Below, piece after piece: positions 1 through 9,565 of a DNA stretch of 64,000 nt (within the stretch, counting starts at the first letter, position 1; every line of letters starts with the position of its first letter). A program made the position numbers and the translations under genes. The notes under the pieces are model-generated. The model was given only the letters and a program-made list of their open reading frames with translations, had not been told where the DNA came from and did not search any database. The DNA is from Lysobacter gummosus. GTDB taxonomy: Bacteria; Pseudomonadota; Gammaproteobacteria; Xanthomonadales; Xanthomonadaceae. The stretch is taken from NCBI RefSeq assembly GCF_001442805.1, contig NZ_CP011131.1:3844001-3908000 (forward strand), read 5' to 3'.

Positions 1-348
1 CTCGAACACGTCACCCCGGAACTGCGCGCCAACATCCGCGCGCGCGGCGCCGAGGCCATCGCCAAGCTGGAGAAGCTCAAGAGCGAACTCGGCGGCCTGA
101 TCACCAAGGTCCAGGGCACCGGCCTGCTGTTCTCGTGCGAACTCGCCCCGCAGTTCAAGTGCTTCGGCGCCGGTTCCACGGAAGAGTGGCTGCGCGAGCG
201 CGGCATCGGCGTGATCCACGGCGGCGTCAACTCGCTGCGTTTCACCCCGAACTTCACCATCGGCAGCGACGAGCTGGAACTGCTGGTGTCGATGGTCGGC
301 CGCGCCCTGCGCGAAGGCCCGCGCGCGCAGCAGGCCGCCGCGGCCTGA
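1..348 (+). CDS. Class III PLP-dependent aminotransferase, C-terminal end (partial)
   Basis: Only the last 115 residues are in the window; the gene enters from the left edge in frame 1 and stops with TGA at 346-348. The segment RGIGVIHGGVNSLRF followed by a hydrophobic C-terminal helix resembles the small-domain end of fold-type I class III aminotransferases (acetylornithine/ornithine type). The active-site lysine lies outside, so the substrate cannot be inferred. The tail PRAQQAAAA is low complexity. The small acidic protein that follows lies on the same strand about 110 bases downstream, past an inverted repeat. Confidence 0.75.
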   Translation, partial: LEHVTPELRANIRARGAEAIAKLEKLKSELGGLITKVQGTGLLFSCELAPQFKCFGAGSTEEWLRERGIGVIHGGVNSLRFTPNFTIGSDELELLVSMVGRALREGPRAQQAAAA

Positions 349-356
349 CGGCCCAG

Positions 357-430
357 GAGTGAGTGGAGAAGAGTGAGGAGTGAGCGAAAGCCGCTTCTCG
401 CTCTTACTCACTCCCCGCTCTTCTTCACTC
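357..430. repeat. GTGAG-type inverted repeat
   Basis: GAGTGAG/GAGAAGAG words in the left arm are answered by CTCACTC/CTCTTC words in the right arm, giving an imperfect hairpin of about 70 bases between the aminotransferase stop and the next gene. A related inverted repeat (GTGAGCAGTGAGCG ... CGCTCACTTCC) lies at 40461-40512, so this looks like a dispersed family rather than a one-off terminator. There is no T-tract. Confidence 0.6.
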
Positions 431-456
431 AGTAATGCTCCAAAGGAGCCAATGGA

Positions 457-699
457 ATGATCCGTTTGTCGAACAAGGAAACCGGCGCCGACATCGGCGA
501 GATCAGCGAAGAAGAGCTGCAGATCCTGGTGGCCGCGCTGGAAGAAGAAGACAGCAAGGACCAGGACTACTGGATCGACCACGCCGTGGTCGACATGATC
601 GAGATCGATCACCTCAACGCCGGCTCGCTGATCACCGTGCTGCGCGCGGCGATCGGCGGCAGCGATGGGATCGAGATTCAGTACGTGCGTACGGCCTGA
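457..699 (+). CDS. Small acidic conserved hypothetical protein
   Basis: Encodes 80 residues (MIRLSNKETGADIGEISEEE at the start), rich in Glu and Asp, with no signal peptide or membrane segment. It resembles a small Xanthomonadaceae family found next to aminotransferase genes, sometimes carrying unreliable product names in databases. The start is chosen for AAAGGAGCC about 8 bases upstream. The first half looks like an acidic helical region and the second half a compact alpha/beta fold (LITVLRAAIGGSDGIEIQYV). Function unknown; the context suggests at most an association with the upstream enzyme. Confidence 0.75.
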   Translation: MIRLSNKETGADIGEISEEELQILVAALEEEDSKDQDYWIDHAVVDMIEIDHLNAGSLITVLRAAIGGSDGIEIQYVRTA

Positions 700-732
700 C
701 GCCTCGCGTACCCTCACAGCCCTGGCCAAGCC

Positions 733-1179
733 ATGCCGTTGCCGCGCGTACTCGGCGCTACGGAATTCCGTCTGCCTCCGGTAGACGGATTCCATCTGCC
801 GGATGGGCGTGTTTTCGCCCTGCATGGATGTCCCGACGGGGATTTTCGTGTCGCTGCACAGGCCTCGCCTCCCGCACCGGCCGACGACATCGGATTTGCG
901 ACGCTCTACCCCTCATTCGAAACCCGACACCCCGACGGGCACGAAGCCTTGGTCGGCGGCGACGGCGCCTGGGAGGGGGAAGGTTTTCTGGCACTGATCG
1001 ACTTGGCCACGCAAACGCCGACGTGGATCTTCTATTGCGCAACGGCCGAAATCTTCATCTCCGGCGCTTTCGAGCCTCACTGCATTCGCGCGGTCTCGCT
1101 CGGCGACATCCATCGTTATCACTGGTCGTTCGATCGCGTATCGCCGCCCACGATCCGCATCGAACGCAGCCGCGCGTGA
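733..1179 (+). CDS. Hypothetical protein, 148 aa
   Basis: The frame begins 33 bases after the previous stop. The product is soluble, without a signal peptide or recognisable motif; it is rich in aromatics and Asp/Gly in a beta-type pattern (TWIFYCATAEIFISGAFEPH). I do not recognise the family. No clear Shine-Dalgarno precedes the ATG. It could be an accessory gene captured between the acidic protein and the 103-aa protein downstream. Confidence 0.5.
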   Translation: MPLPRVLGATEFRLPPVDGFHLPDGRVFALHGCPDGDFRVAAQASPPAPADDIGFATLYPSFETRHPDGHEALVGGDGAWEGEGFLALIDLATQTPTWIFYCATAEIFISGAFEPHCIRAVSLGDIHRYHWSFDRVSPPTIRIERSRA

Positions 1180-1219
1180 GTGCTCGGCCGCGGCGGCACA
1201 ACAAGGAGCAAGTTCGCTC

Positions 1220-1531
1220 ATGGCGCTCGACCTGATCCAGGCCCGGCACGAGCGCGAGATCCACGCCTCGCGCAAGCTGTTCGCCATCGACGAGATGCTG
1301 CATTCGCAGTTGCTGGCCCGGGCGCAGCCGCGCGGCGAGTATCCGCTGCTGCACAAGTTGCGCGACTACTACGCCGACAGCACGTTGTTGTTGGGCGAGT
1401 TGCCTCGCTTGCAGGCCGAGTTAGCGCGGATCGGGGCCAAGTTCACCGATCCTACCCAGGTGCATGAGTTCTCGCGCTTCGTCGAGCAGGCGATTGCCGA
1501 CGGCGACAACCTCTACGCCACCGCCGACTGA
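1220..1531 (+). CDS. Hypothetical helical protein, 103 aa
   Basis: The product is predominantly alpha-helical and charged ([20 protein letters not shown] at the start), with no signal or membrane segment. An AAGGAG Shine-Dalgarno sits about 12 bases before the ATG. It is the last gene of the plus-strand group before the interspersed repeat at 1564. Family not recognised. Confidence 0.55.
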   Translation: MALDLIQARHEREIHASRKLFAIDEMLHSQLLARAQPRGEYPLLHKLRDYYADSTLLLGELPRLQAELARIGAKFTDPTQVHEFSRFVEQAIADGDNLYATAD

Positions 1532-1563
1532 ACTGCCAGCCCAGGTCATTCCCACCTATTGGA

Positions 1564-1762
1564 TTCCCCCCTTTGAAAAGGGTGAAGGGCCGCGCTTGCG
1601 AACCGCAGGTTCGCGCGGCACTGAACGTCCGCAGGCTGTGCCTGTGGGCCGGAGGGCCAGGGGGGGGATTTACTTTTGCTTCCCCCTGCAGAAGCACCAG
1701 CAACAGCAACAGCAAATCCCCCGCGACGCTTCGCGTCGTCCGCCCCCTTTTTCAAAGGGGGC
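1564..1762. repeat. MITE-like ~200-bp interspersed repeat, copy 1
   Basis: The element is bounded by inverted termini: CCCCCTTTGAAAAGGG at the left and CCCCCTTTTTCAAAGGGGG at the right, about 180 bases apart. It contains nested small palindromes such as GCGAACCGCAGGTTCGC and GTCCGCAGGCTGTGCCTG. A second copy with the same termini and a near-identical left part is at 7325-7537. It lies in the gap between the 103-aa gene and upp and encodes nothing convincing. Confidence 0.85.
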
Positions 1763-1863
1763 AACGGCAAGAGCCTTCGGCTGATGAATCCACGCTTGCG
1801 CCCCGCCCCGCAAGCGTCAATCCTTTGCGACAACGATCGCCCGCCCCGCACCCAGGCCACCCA

Positions 1864-2499
1864 ATGAAAATCGTCGAAGTCCGCCACCCGCTCGTCCAGC
1901 ACAAACTCGGCCTGATGCGCCGCGCCGACAACAGCACCAAGTCGTTCCGCGAGCTGGCCTCGGAAGTCGCGACCCTGCTCACCTACGAAGCCACCGCCGA
2001 CCTCGAAACCGAGGAAGCCGTGGTCGAAGGCTGGGCCGGGCCGGTCGTCACCCGCCGGATCAAGGGCGCCAAGGTCACCCTGGTGCCGATCCTGCGCGCG
2101 GGCCTGGGCATGCTGCCGGGCGTGCTGGAGCTGATTCCGGCGGCCAAGGTCGGCGTGGTCGGCCTGCAGCGCGACGAACAGACGCTGCAGCCGGTCGGCT
2201 ACTACGAAAAACTCACCGGACGCATGGAAGAGCGCACCGCGCTGATCCTCGATCCGATGCTCGCCACCGGCGGCAGCCTGATCGCGACGGTGGACCTGCT
2301 CAAGAACGCCGGCTGCAAGCGCATCAAGGGGCTGTTTCTGGTCGCGGCGCCGGAAGGATTGAAGGCGCTGGAGGCCAAACATCCGGATGTGGAGGTGTTT
2401 ACCGCGTCGGTGGATGAGCGACTCAACGAGGTCGGCTACATCCTGCCGGGGTTGGGCGATGCGGGCGACAAGATTTTCGGGACCAAGCACTACGCTTGA
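1864..2499 (+). CDS. upp: Uracil phosphoribosyltransferase
   Basis: Makes UMP from uracil and PRPP in pyrimidine salvage; cytosolic. The 211-residue product has the usual length and start ([19 protein letters not shown]). Visible motifs are PILRAGLGM, the PRPP-binding loop [20 protein letters not shown] (about residues 128-147), and the C-terminal uracil-binding stretch [17 protein letters not shown]. The start matches the family N-terminus; an open extension upstream runs through the repeat element and is rejected. Monocistronic, followed by a BIME-like palindrome that may also act as a 3' structure. Confidence 0.97.
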   Translation: MKIVEVRHPLVQHKLGLMRRADNSTKSFRELASEVATLLTYEATADLETEEAVVEGWAGPVVTRRIKGAKVTLVPILRAGLGMLPGVLELIPAAKVGVVGLQRDEQTLQPVGYYEKLTGRMEERTALILDPMLATGGSLIATVDLLKNAGCKRIKGLFLVAAPEGLKALEAKHPDVEVFTASVDERLNEVGYILPGLGDAGDKIFGTKHYA

Positions 2500-2524
2500 A
2501 GTGTTGGGCCATGGTCTGCTGATC

Positions 2525-2613
2525 GAAAAGCATCGGGGCTGAAAGCCCCTCCCACAACAGACGCCGAAGCCACGCAATCTTTTGTGGGAGGGGCTTTCAG
2601 CCCCGATGCTTTC
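2525..2613. repeat. BIME/REP-like palindrome, copy A
   Basis: Two ~32-bp arms in inverted orientation (AAGCATCGGGGCTGAAAGCC ... GGCTTTCAGCCCCGATGCTT) flank a ~25-bp spacer, forming a very stable hairpin. Related copies are at 49019-49106 and 53547-53645. It lies between the convergent upp and TMEM43-like genes and could terminate or stabilise both transcripts. Confidence 0.9.
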
Positions 2614-2630
2614 GCTCCGCTCGCGCGAAA

Positions 2631-3397
2631 CTACCGCCGCGCCTGCCGCCGCTTACGCAGCCGATACAACACGATCAGCGCCAACACCACCGCGACCGCG
2701 AACCACCCCGGCGACCAGCCACCGCTTTCAGGTTCAGCCGCCGCCGTCGCGACAGGCTCGCGCGCCGGCGCCGCGTTCAACGCCGCCGCGGCGGCCTCCG
2801 GGCGCAGACGCCACACGCCTTCGCGCAATTCCAGCTTGCCTTCCAGCGGCGGCAACCGCAGTTCGCGCCAACTCACGCGCAGGTCGCCGATCTGCGGATC
2901 GAGCGGATTCTCCGAACTGCCCAGGCCATCGCCCTCGGGCTGAAACGTCGCCGCCAGGTTCGACGGCAAGCGGCTGAAATTAGGCCGGAACACCCGCCAC
3001 TCGCCGATCGCGCGCAAGACTTCGCTGCCCAGCGGCTTGCCGTCGAGCGTCGCCGACTCCGACCACCAGCGCCGGTTCTCCAGCGGCATCCGCGACGGAT
3101 TGGCGTGACCGGGCGAGTAACCGCTGGAATCGATCGGCGCCGCGTTCCACACCCGTTCGTAACCGTCGCCTTGCGAAGCGATGCCGAACTCGCGCCGCCA
3201 TTGATACATCTCGACCCGGCGGTCCAGACCGAACTGCCGCGTCAGCACGCCGAAATCGCGATCGCTCAGCGCCTTGCCGCTGAGCGGCTCGCCCACCGGC
3301 TCGCCGTCTTCCGCGTCTTGCGCCCAGGCCGCGCCCGCGCAGACCAGCATCGCGACCAGCGCGATCGCGCGCCAGCGCCGCGCTGGGCGGCGCAAAT

Positions 3398-3401
<4 letters not shown>
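2631..3401 (-). CDS. TMEM43-like membrane protein
   Basis: Encodes 256 residues. An N-terminal signal/anchor (about 10-30, ending AGAAWA) precedes a segment resembling the TMEM43 (DUF1625) family: [22 protein letters not shown], an [17 protein letters not shown] stretch and a [14 protein letters not shown] tail. A C-terminal transmembrane helix ([19 protein letters not shown]) is followed by basic residues. It is shorter than typical members. Its ATG overlaps the stop of the upstream hydrolase (ATGA at 3398-3401), so the two are translationally coupled. The bacterial function is unknown; a role at the envelope is an inference from the topology. Confidence 0.7.
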
Positions 3402-4288
<887 letters not shown>

Positions 4289-4338
4289 GGCTGCACCGCC
4301 CGGGTTGCGGGCATTGGCGGGGGATGGCTGATTTTAGC

Positions 4339-4455
4339 CGGGATTCGGGAGTTGGGATTCGGGATTCGTGAAAGCGGCCGACGCAACAGGCCGAAACTTC
4401 AACTTTACCGGGCCGTTGCTTTAACCAATCCCGAATCCCAAATCCCGAATCCCGG
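4339..4455. repeat. GGGAATC-type inverted repeat, copy 1
   Basis: Tandem GGGATTCGGGA words at the left are answered by TCCCGAATCCC words at the right around ~60 bases of unrelated sequence. Similar arrays occur at 47016-47149, 57948-58014 and 61138-61260. Located between two minus-strand genes. Confidence 0.85.
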
Positions 4456-4457
4456 CT

Positions 4458-5042
4458 TCACTGCGGCGTCGCCACGGTCGCGAAGTGAAAAATGAACTCG
4501 CCGTCGCGGCCGTCGGCGGAAACCACGCGCACCGGCGCCAGCGGTTTGTCGGCGACCAAGGTGGCGGTGCCGCTGGCCGACAGCTTGCTGATCAGCCCGG
4601 CGGAGCGGCCGTTGATCTTGATCAGCATCTCCTGCCCCGGGACCAGCATCACGCGGCCCATCGACGGGTCGCTGCCGCGCGGAGTGACGTTGCGGCCTTC
4701 CTCGGTGTCGATGTAGTCGCGCGAAGGCAGTTCGAACAGATCCTGGCCGCCGGCGCTGACCTGGAACGACCACGACGTGCTGCCGCTGGTGCCGTCGTTG
4801 ATCACTTCGATCTTTTCCAGCGTCAGCAGGACCGAATAGCGCGAAGGTGCCTTGGGCAAGTCCGGCTTGACCGCGGGCGTGGCGGCCGGCGCCTGCGCCG
4901 TCGGCGCGGGCGGCGTCTTGTCCTTGAGGCCGGTGATATCGCGCACGTTGTTGACCAGCGTGGTCAGAGCGACCAGAAAAGCGACCGCGGCGACCGAAAT
5001 CGCGGTGACGCGGGTGTACCAAGGCTTGTTCTCGTCGCTCAC
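4458..5042 (-). CDS. Single-pass membrane protein, hypothetical
   Basis: From the preferred GTG start the product has 194 residues: a short cytoplasmic N-terminus (SDENKPWYTR), one transmembrane helix (about 11-31, TAISVAAVAFLVALTTLVNN), a Pro/Ala linker and a beta-rich soluble domain with YSVLLTLEKIEVINDG. GTG is chosen because an AGGGGA-type site lies upstream; an ATG at 5105 would add 21 basic residues and cannot be excluded. Family not recognised. Confidence 0.6.
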   Translation of the reverse strand: MSDENKPWYTRVTAISVAAVAFLVALTTLVNNVRDITGLKDKTPPAPTAQAPAATPAVKPDLPKAPSRYSVLLTLEKIEVINDGTSGSTSWSFQVSAGGQDLFELPSRDYIDTEEGRNVTPRGSDPSMGRVMLVPGQEMLIKINGRSAGLISKLSASGTATLVADKPLAPVRVVSADGRDGEFIFHFATVATPQ

Positions 5043-5138
5043 TGACCTGTTTCCCCTGTCCTTGCCTGGGCCGTTGCCCATGCGGCGCAATCTACTGCAC
5101 CGCATGGCCGCCGCGCCATCGCACGGCGGCCGTCCGCG

Positions 5139-6896
5139 TCAGGGCCGGCTCGGCAGTACCACGGCCTGGCCGACCGGATTGCGCGGATCGGTGCCGCCGG
5201 ACAAGGTGTTGTCTTGCTTGTTCCACATCACCGTCTGCAGATTGCCCCAGGGCGATTCGGCGGCGTTGACCTTGTGGCCCATGGCCTGCAGCTTGGCGAC
5301 GGTGTCGGCGTCGAGCGCGCCGGCTTCGGCCGAGATCACGTCGGGCAACCACTGATGATGGATGCGCGGCTGACCGGCGACCTGCTGCGGCGCCAGGCCG
5401 GCGTCGTAGGCCAGTACCGCCAGCAGCACCTGGGTGATGATGCGGCTGCCGCCGGGCGCGCCGACCGCGATCACTTTGTCCTTGGACTCCATGAAGCTCG
5501 GCGTCATCGAGCTGAGCATGCGCTTGCCCGCTTCCGGCGCGTTGGCGGCGAAGCCCATCACGCCGAAGGCGTTCGGCGTGCCCGGGCGCAGGGCGAAATC
5601 GTCCATCTCGTTGTTGAGCAGCACGCCGGTGCCCGGCGCGACCAGGCCCGAGCCGTACAGCAGGTTGACGGTCTGGGTCGCCGAGACGCGGTTGCCGTCG
5701 TGATCGATGATCGAGAAATGCGTGGTCTCGTCGTCTTCCAGCGGCGCCGGCTGGCCCGACAGCAGATCGCTGGGCGTGGCCTTGTCCGGATGGATGGTGG
5801 CGCGCAGGCCGGCGGCGTAATCGGCGCTGGTCAGGCGCGCCAGGGGGATCTTCACGAAGTCCGGATCGCCCAGGTAGATGGTGCGGTCGCGATACGCGCG
5901 GCGCATGGCCTCGGCGATGATGTGGGTGCGGTGCGCGGGATCGAGCTTGCTCAGGTCCCAGCCTTCGAGAATCTGCAGGATCTCGGCGAAGGCCACGCCG
6001 CCCGACGACGGCGGCGGCGCGGTGACGATGTCCCAGCCGCGGTACTTCAGGCGCAACGGTTCGCGTTCGCGCACCGTGTAGCCGGACAGTTCCTCGGGCT
6101 TCCATTGGCCGCCTTCTTCCTTGACCGAAGCGAGCAGCTTCTGCGCGACTTCGCCGCGATAGAAGCCGTCGAAGCCCTTTTCGCCCAGCAGCTCCAGCGT
6201 GCGCGCCAGATCGGGTTGCTTGAAGATTTCGCCGACCTTGGGCGGATCGCCGTCGGCCAGATAGACCTCGCGCGTGCCGCGGTAACGCTCCATCACTTCG
6301 CGTCGGCTGCCGTAGCTCTTTTCCAGGCGCGCGTAGACCGGGAAGCCCTCGCGGGCGATGCGGATCGCCGGCGCCAGCGACGTCTTCAGCGGCAGCTTGC
6401 CGTACTTCTGCGCAAGATGGACCAGCGCCGCCGGCAATCCGGGAATGCCCGCCGACCACGGCCCGTTGACGGAGCGATCGCGGTTGAGTTCGCCCTTCTC
6501 GTCCAGGAACGCCGCCGGCGTCGCCGCGGCCGGCGCGGTTTCGCGCGCGTCCACGAAGATGTCGCGATTGGTCTTGGCGTCGTGCAGCAGGAAGAAGCCG
6601 CCGCCGCCGATGCCGGAACTGACCGGTTCGACCACCGACAGGGTCGAGGACACCGCGATCGCCGCATCGAAGGCGTTGCCGCCCTGGCGCACGATTTCCA
6701 GGCCGGCCTGCGACGACAACGCATGGGCGCTGGCGATGACGGTCCCGGGCGGATGCGCGGCGGCGGATTTCGCCGTCTCGGCGGGCGCGGCCTTGGCGAC
6801 GGGCGCCTTGGACAGCGCGGGCGCGGCGATCAGCAACAACGAAGCCAGTAAGCAGGCAGACATCAGACCGGCTCGCGGTCGCGGCGCCTTTCGCAT
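5139..6896 (-). CDS. ggt: Gamma-glutamyltransferase (GGT, glutathione hydrolase)
   Basis: Hydrolyses or transfers the gamma-glutamyl group of glutathione; made as a precursor that self-cleaves in the periplasm. The 585-residue product has a signal peptide (MRKAPRPRAGLMSACLLASL start, cleavage after ALSK or nearby), the large-subunit motif SSGIGGGGFFLLHD, the autoprocessing/catalytic Thr391 in ETTHFSIID, and the small-subunit glycine-rich GAPGGSRI. The ATG at 6896 is chosen for AGGAG about 7 bases upstream; it lies 5 bases after the ferredoxin stop, indicating co-transcription. Confidence 0.95.
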   Translation of the reverse strand: MRKAPRPRAGLMSACLLASLLLIAAPALSKAPVAKAAPAETAKSAAAHPPGTVIASAHALSSQAGLEIVRQGGNAFDAAIAVSSTLSVVEPVSSGIGGGGFFLLHDAKTNRDIFVDARETAPAAATPAAFLDEKGELNRDRSVNGPWSAGIPGLPAALVHLAQKYGKLPLKTSLAPAIRIAREGFPVYARLEKSYGSRREVMERYRGTREVYLADGDPPKVGEIFKQPDLARTLELLGEKGFDGFYRGEVAQKLLASVKEEGGQWKPEELSGYTVREREPLRLKYRGWDIVTAPPPSSGGVAFAEILQILEGWDLSKLDPAHRTHIIAEAMRRAYRDRTIYLGDPDFVKIPLARLTSADYAAGLRATIHPDKATPSDLLSGQPAPLEDDETTHFSIIDHDGNRVSATQTVNLLYGSGLVAPGTGVLLNNEMDDFALRPGTPNAFGVMGFAANAPEAGKRMLSSMTPSFMESKDKVIAVGAPGGSRIITQVLLAVLAYDAGLAPQQVAGQPRIHHQWLPDVISAEAGALDADTVAKLQAMGHKVNAAESPWGNLQTVMWNKQDNTLSGGTDPRNPVGQAVVLPSRP

Positions 6897-6901
6897 CGGG
6901 T

Positions 6902-7150
6902 TCACTCCTGTTGTAGACGGCGCAGCTTTTCGAGCAGCTGCGGTTCGGATTCGACGAACTGCGGGTCCTTGTCGATGCACTCGACCGGGCACACGACCAC
7001 GCACTGCGGTTCGTCGTAATGGCCCACGCACTCGGTGCATCGGGCCGGATCGATCACATAGATGCTTTCGCCCTGGGAGATGGCCTGATTGGGACAGGCC
7101 GGCTCGCAGACGTCGCAGTTGACGCACAGCTCGTTGATCTTCAGCGACAT
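6902..7150 (-). CDS. YfhL-type 2[4Fe-4S] ferredoxin
   Basis: An 82-residue electron carrier starting MSLKINELCVNCDVCEPACP. Two cysteine clusters are visible: CVNCDVCEPACP and CTECVGHYDEPQCVVVCPVEC. The longer spacing inside the second motif is typical of the YfhL/Allochromatium-type ferredoxins. An ATG three codons upstream (MNPM) is possible, but the MSLKI start fits the family. It is followed 5 bases later by ggt. Confidence 0.93.
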   Translation of the reverse strand: MSLKINELCVNCDVCEPACPNQAISQGESIYVIDPARCTECVGHYDEPQCVVVCPVECIDKDPQFVESEPQLLEKLRRLQQE

Positions 7151-7324
7151 GGGGTTCACGGGTGCCGGCGAAACCGCGCGATTCGCTGTACCGGCAAGGC
7201 CTTCAGTGTAGGCCCCCCGCCGCGCCCGGCATAGCGGCGGGCCGGGATGCTGCGTGCCGGGGATGGAGGATTTGGCGGGTGCGGGCGGGTTCGGTGCTCA
7301 GCGCCGCCCCTTTTGCCGTGCTGT

Positions 7325-7537
7325 TCCCCCCTTTGAAAAAGGGTGAAGGGCCGCGGCTTGCGAACCGCAGGTTCGCGCGGCACTGAACGCCCGCAGGCTA
7401 TGCCTGCGGACCGGAGGTCTGGTGGGATTCGCTTTTTACGTCAGATCGCCGCCCACCCGCAAAAGCAAATCCCCCGCGCTGGAGCTTCTCGCGGTACCCA
7501 CTCTCCGCGGGCGCCGCCCCCCTTTTTCAAAGGGGGC
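7325..7537. repeat. MITE-like ~200-bp interspersed repeat, copy 2
   Basis: Same termini as the copy at 1564-1762 (CCCCCTTTGAAAAAGGG ... CCCTTTTTCAAAGGGGG) and the same internal block GCTTGCGAACCGCAGGTTCG; the middle ~60 bases differ. Located upstream of the ferredoxin gene and downstream of the lipoprotein gene. No convincing coding capacity. Confidence 0.85.
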
Positions 7538-7571
7538 ACCACTTTTAAAGGAGCGCTTACCCACGAACGAA

Positions 7572-7596
7572 ATCGGGCCGCACAAGGCGGCCCGAT
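7572..7596 (-). terminator. Probable terminator after the lipoprotein gene
   Basis: A perfect 10-bp stem ATCGGGCCGC/GCGGCCCGAT with a 5-base loop lies 46 bases beyond the stop of the minus-strand lipoprotein gene. The following minus-strand sequence (TTCGTTCG) is only weakly T-rich, so it may be an imperfect intrinsic terminator. Confidence 0.5.
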
Positions 7597-7641
7597 CCGG
7601 ATGCGACTGTCAGCCCGACCGCGCAAGCGGCCGAACCGCGC

Positions 7642-8136
7642 TTACTTGGCTTCGACGAAGATGTAGTTCACGCCGGCCGGGGTTACCGCGGCCTTGACGC
7701 GCTCGTTGTCGGCGGTGGCGCCGATGAAGATGAACTTGACGCCCTTCATGGTGGCCGGATCGACCTTGCTGAAGGAAGCCACGGCCAGGTCGGCGGTCTT
7801 GGCCGAGTCGGGCGAACCGAACGCGACCAGGTTGCCTTCCAGGATGCCGCGCGACATGTCGGCCTGCGACTTCTCCAGCATCAGGTCGTAGTCGCGCTGG
7901 AAGGTCGGCGAATCCGGCGCCGGCAGGACGTAGACGTAGGTGCTGCCGCTGACGCCGTCGAGATTGCGCTTGACCACGTCGGTCAGGTACGCGTTCCAGG
8001 CGTTTTCGTCGCTGGTCTTGGGCGCCGACAACGCCGCGGTTTCAGCGGCGACCTCCTTCTTCTCCTCTTTCTGGCAGGCAGCCACGAACGGCAGCGCCAG
8101 GCAGGCGATCAACAGCAGACGGGAGGAAGTTTTCAT
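7642..8136 (-). CDS. Lipoprotein, hypothetical
   Basis: A 164-residue product with signal peptide MKTSSRLLLIACLALPFVAA and a lipobox FVAAC, predicting lipidation at Cys21. A charged linker (QKEEKKEVAAETA) and a ~120-residue alpha/beta domain follow, ending VKFIFIGATADNERVKAAV and VNYIFVEAK. No enzyme motif seen. It lies 42 bases downstream of coaD on the same strand and may be read from it. Confidence 0.75.
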   Translation of the reverse strand: MKTSSRLLLIACLALPFVAACQKEEKKEVAAETAALSAPKTSDENAWNAYLTDVVKRNLDGVSGSTYVYVLPAPDSPTFQRDYDLMLEKSQADMSRGILEGNLVAFGSPDSAKTADLAVASFSKVDPATMKGVKFIFIGATADNERVKAAVTPAGVNYIFVEAK

Positions 8137-8178
8137 CGGTAGGCCCCTTGGGTTCGGTTCGGGTGTGTCGTTGAGTGA

Positions 8179-8694
<516 letters not shown>

Positions 8695-8855
8695 TCACTG
8701 CTGGAATGACGGGGAGCGGGTTGAGGCCGCCCCCGCCGGATGCGGCGCAGTGTAGCAGCCGTCCGTGCGGCCGGGTCACGGCCCGCCGGACGGCCTTCGG
8801 CGCGGTCGCGGCGGCACCTCCGGCCGTCCCCGGCCCGCGCCGCGAACCCTGCAAA

Positions 8856-9500
8856 TCAAGCGTCGATGCGCCTATACAGCGCGTAACGCACCTCGCGCGT
8901 GGCGCCTTCGCGATGCGGCGACCACGGCGGCGGCAATGCGACGGCCGTCGCGATCGGCGCTTCCACGTACAGCCAGGCCGAAGGCGCCAGCGTCGGCAAC
9001 AAGGCCGGCCAGACCGCGTCCCATAGCCCGGCCGCGAACGGCGGATCGACGAAGGCCAGATCGAAACCGGCCCCGCCCTCGCCCGCCGGCGCCTGCCCGG
9101 CCAGCCAGCCCAGCGCATCGGCCTGGACAATCTGCGCCGCCTGCCCGCCCTGCAACCGCGCCGCCAGCGCGCGCAGGTTCGCCGCCAGCGCCGGGTCGCG
9201 TTCGACCAGCACCGCCGAAGCGGCGCCGCGCGACAGCGCCTCCATGCCCAGCGCGCCGCTGCCGGCGAACAGATCCAGCACGCGCGCGCCCGGCAGCGCC
9301 GGCAACAGCCAGTTGAACAGGGTTTCGCGGACCCGGTCGGAGGTCGGGCGCAGGCCCGGCGAATCGGCGACGTCCAGGCGGGTACCGCGCCAACGGCCGC
9401 CGATGATGCGCACCTTGCCGGTCGGTGAGTCGGCGCCGCCCGGGCCGCGCCGGGACGGGCCGATCGGGGGGCCAGGCGGGCCGCGTCGGGAATTGTTCAT
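8856..9500 (-). CDS. rsmD: 16S rRNA (guanine-966-N2)-methyltransferase RsmD
   Basis: SAM-dependent methyltransferase acting on G966 of 16S rRNA. The 214-residue product has a Pro/Gly/Arg-rich N-terminal extension (about 1-27), then VRIIGGRWRGTRL, RPTSDRVRETLFNWL, the SAM motif VLDLFAGSGALGMEALSRGA and the catalytic DPPF (in LAFVDPPF). Divergent from ftsY, with only ~65 bases between the two starts. Confidence 0.96.
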   Translation of the reverse strand: MNNSRRGPPGPPIGPSRRGPGGADSPTGKVRIIGGRWRGTRLDVADSPGLRPTSDRVRETLFNWLLPALPGARVLDLFAGSGALGMEALSRGAASAVLVERDPALAANLRALAARLQGGQAAQIVQADALGWLAGQAPAGEGGAGFDLAFVDPPFAAGLWDAVWPALLPTLAPSAWLYVEAPIATAVALPPPWSPHREGATREVRYALYRRIDA

Positions 9501-9565
9501 CGGGACTGTCCGGGGGCCGGTGCTAGCATGTGGAGATTCTCGCGCATGGCCCCATCTCCCGTCTC

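Noticed and set aside
9530..9565. GTG start of ftsY at 9530
   Set aside because: The family N-terminus MLSFFRRKK begins at 9566; the 12 extra codons are not protein-like for FtsY.
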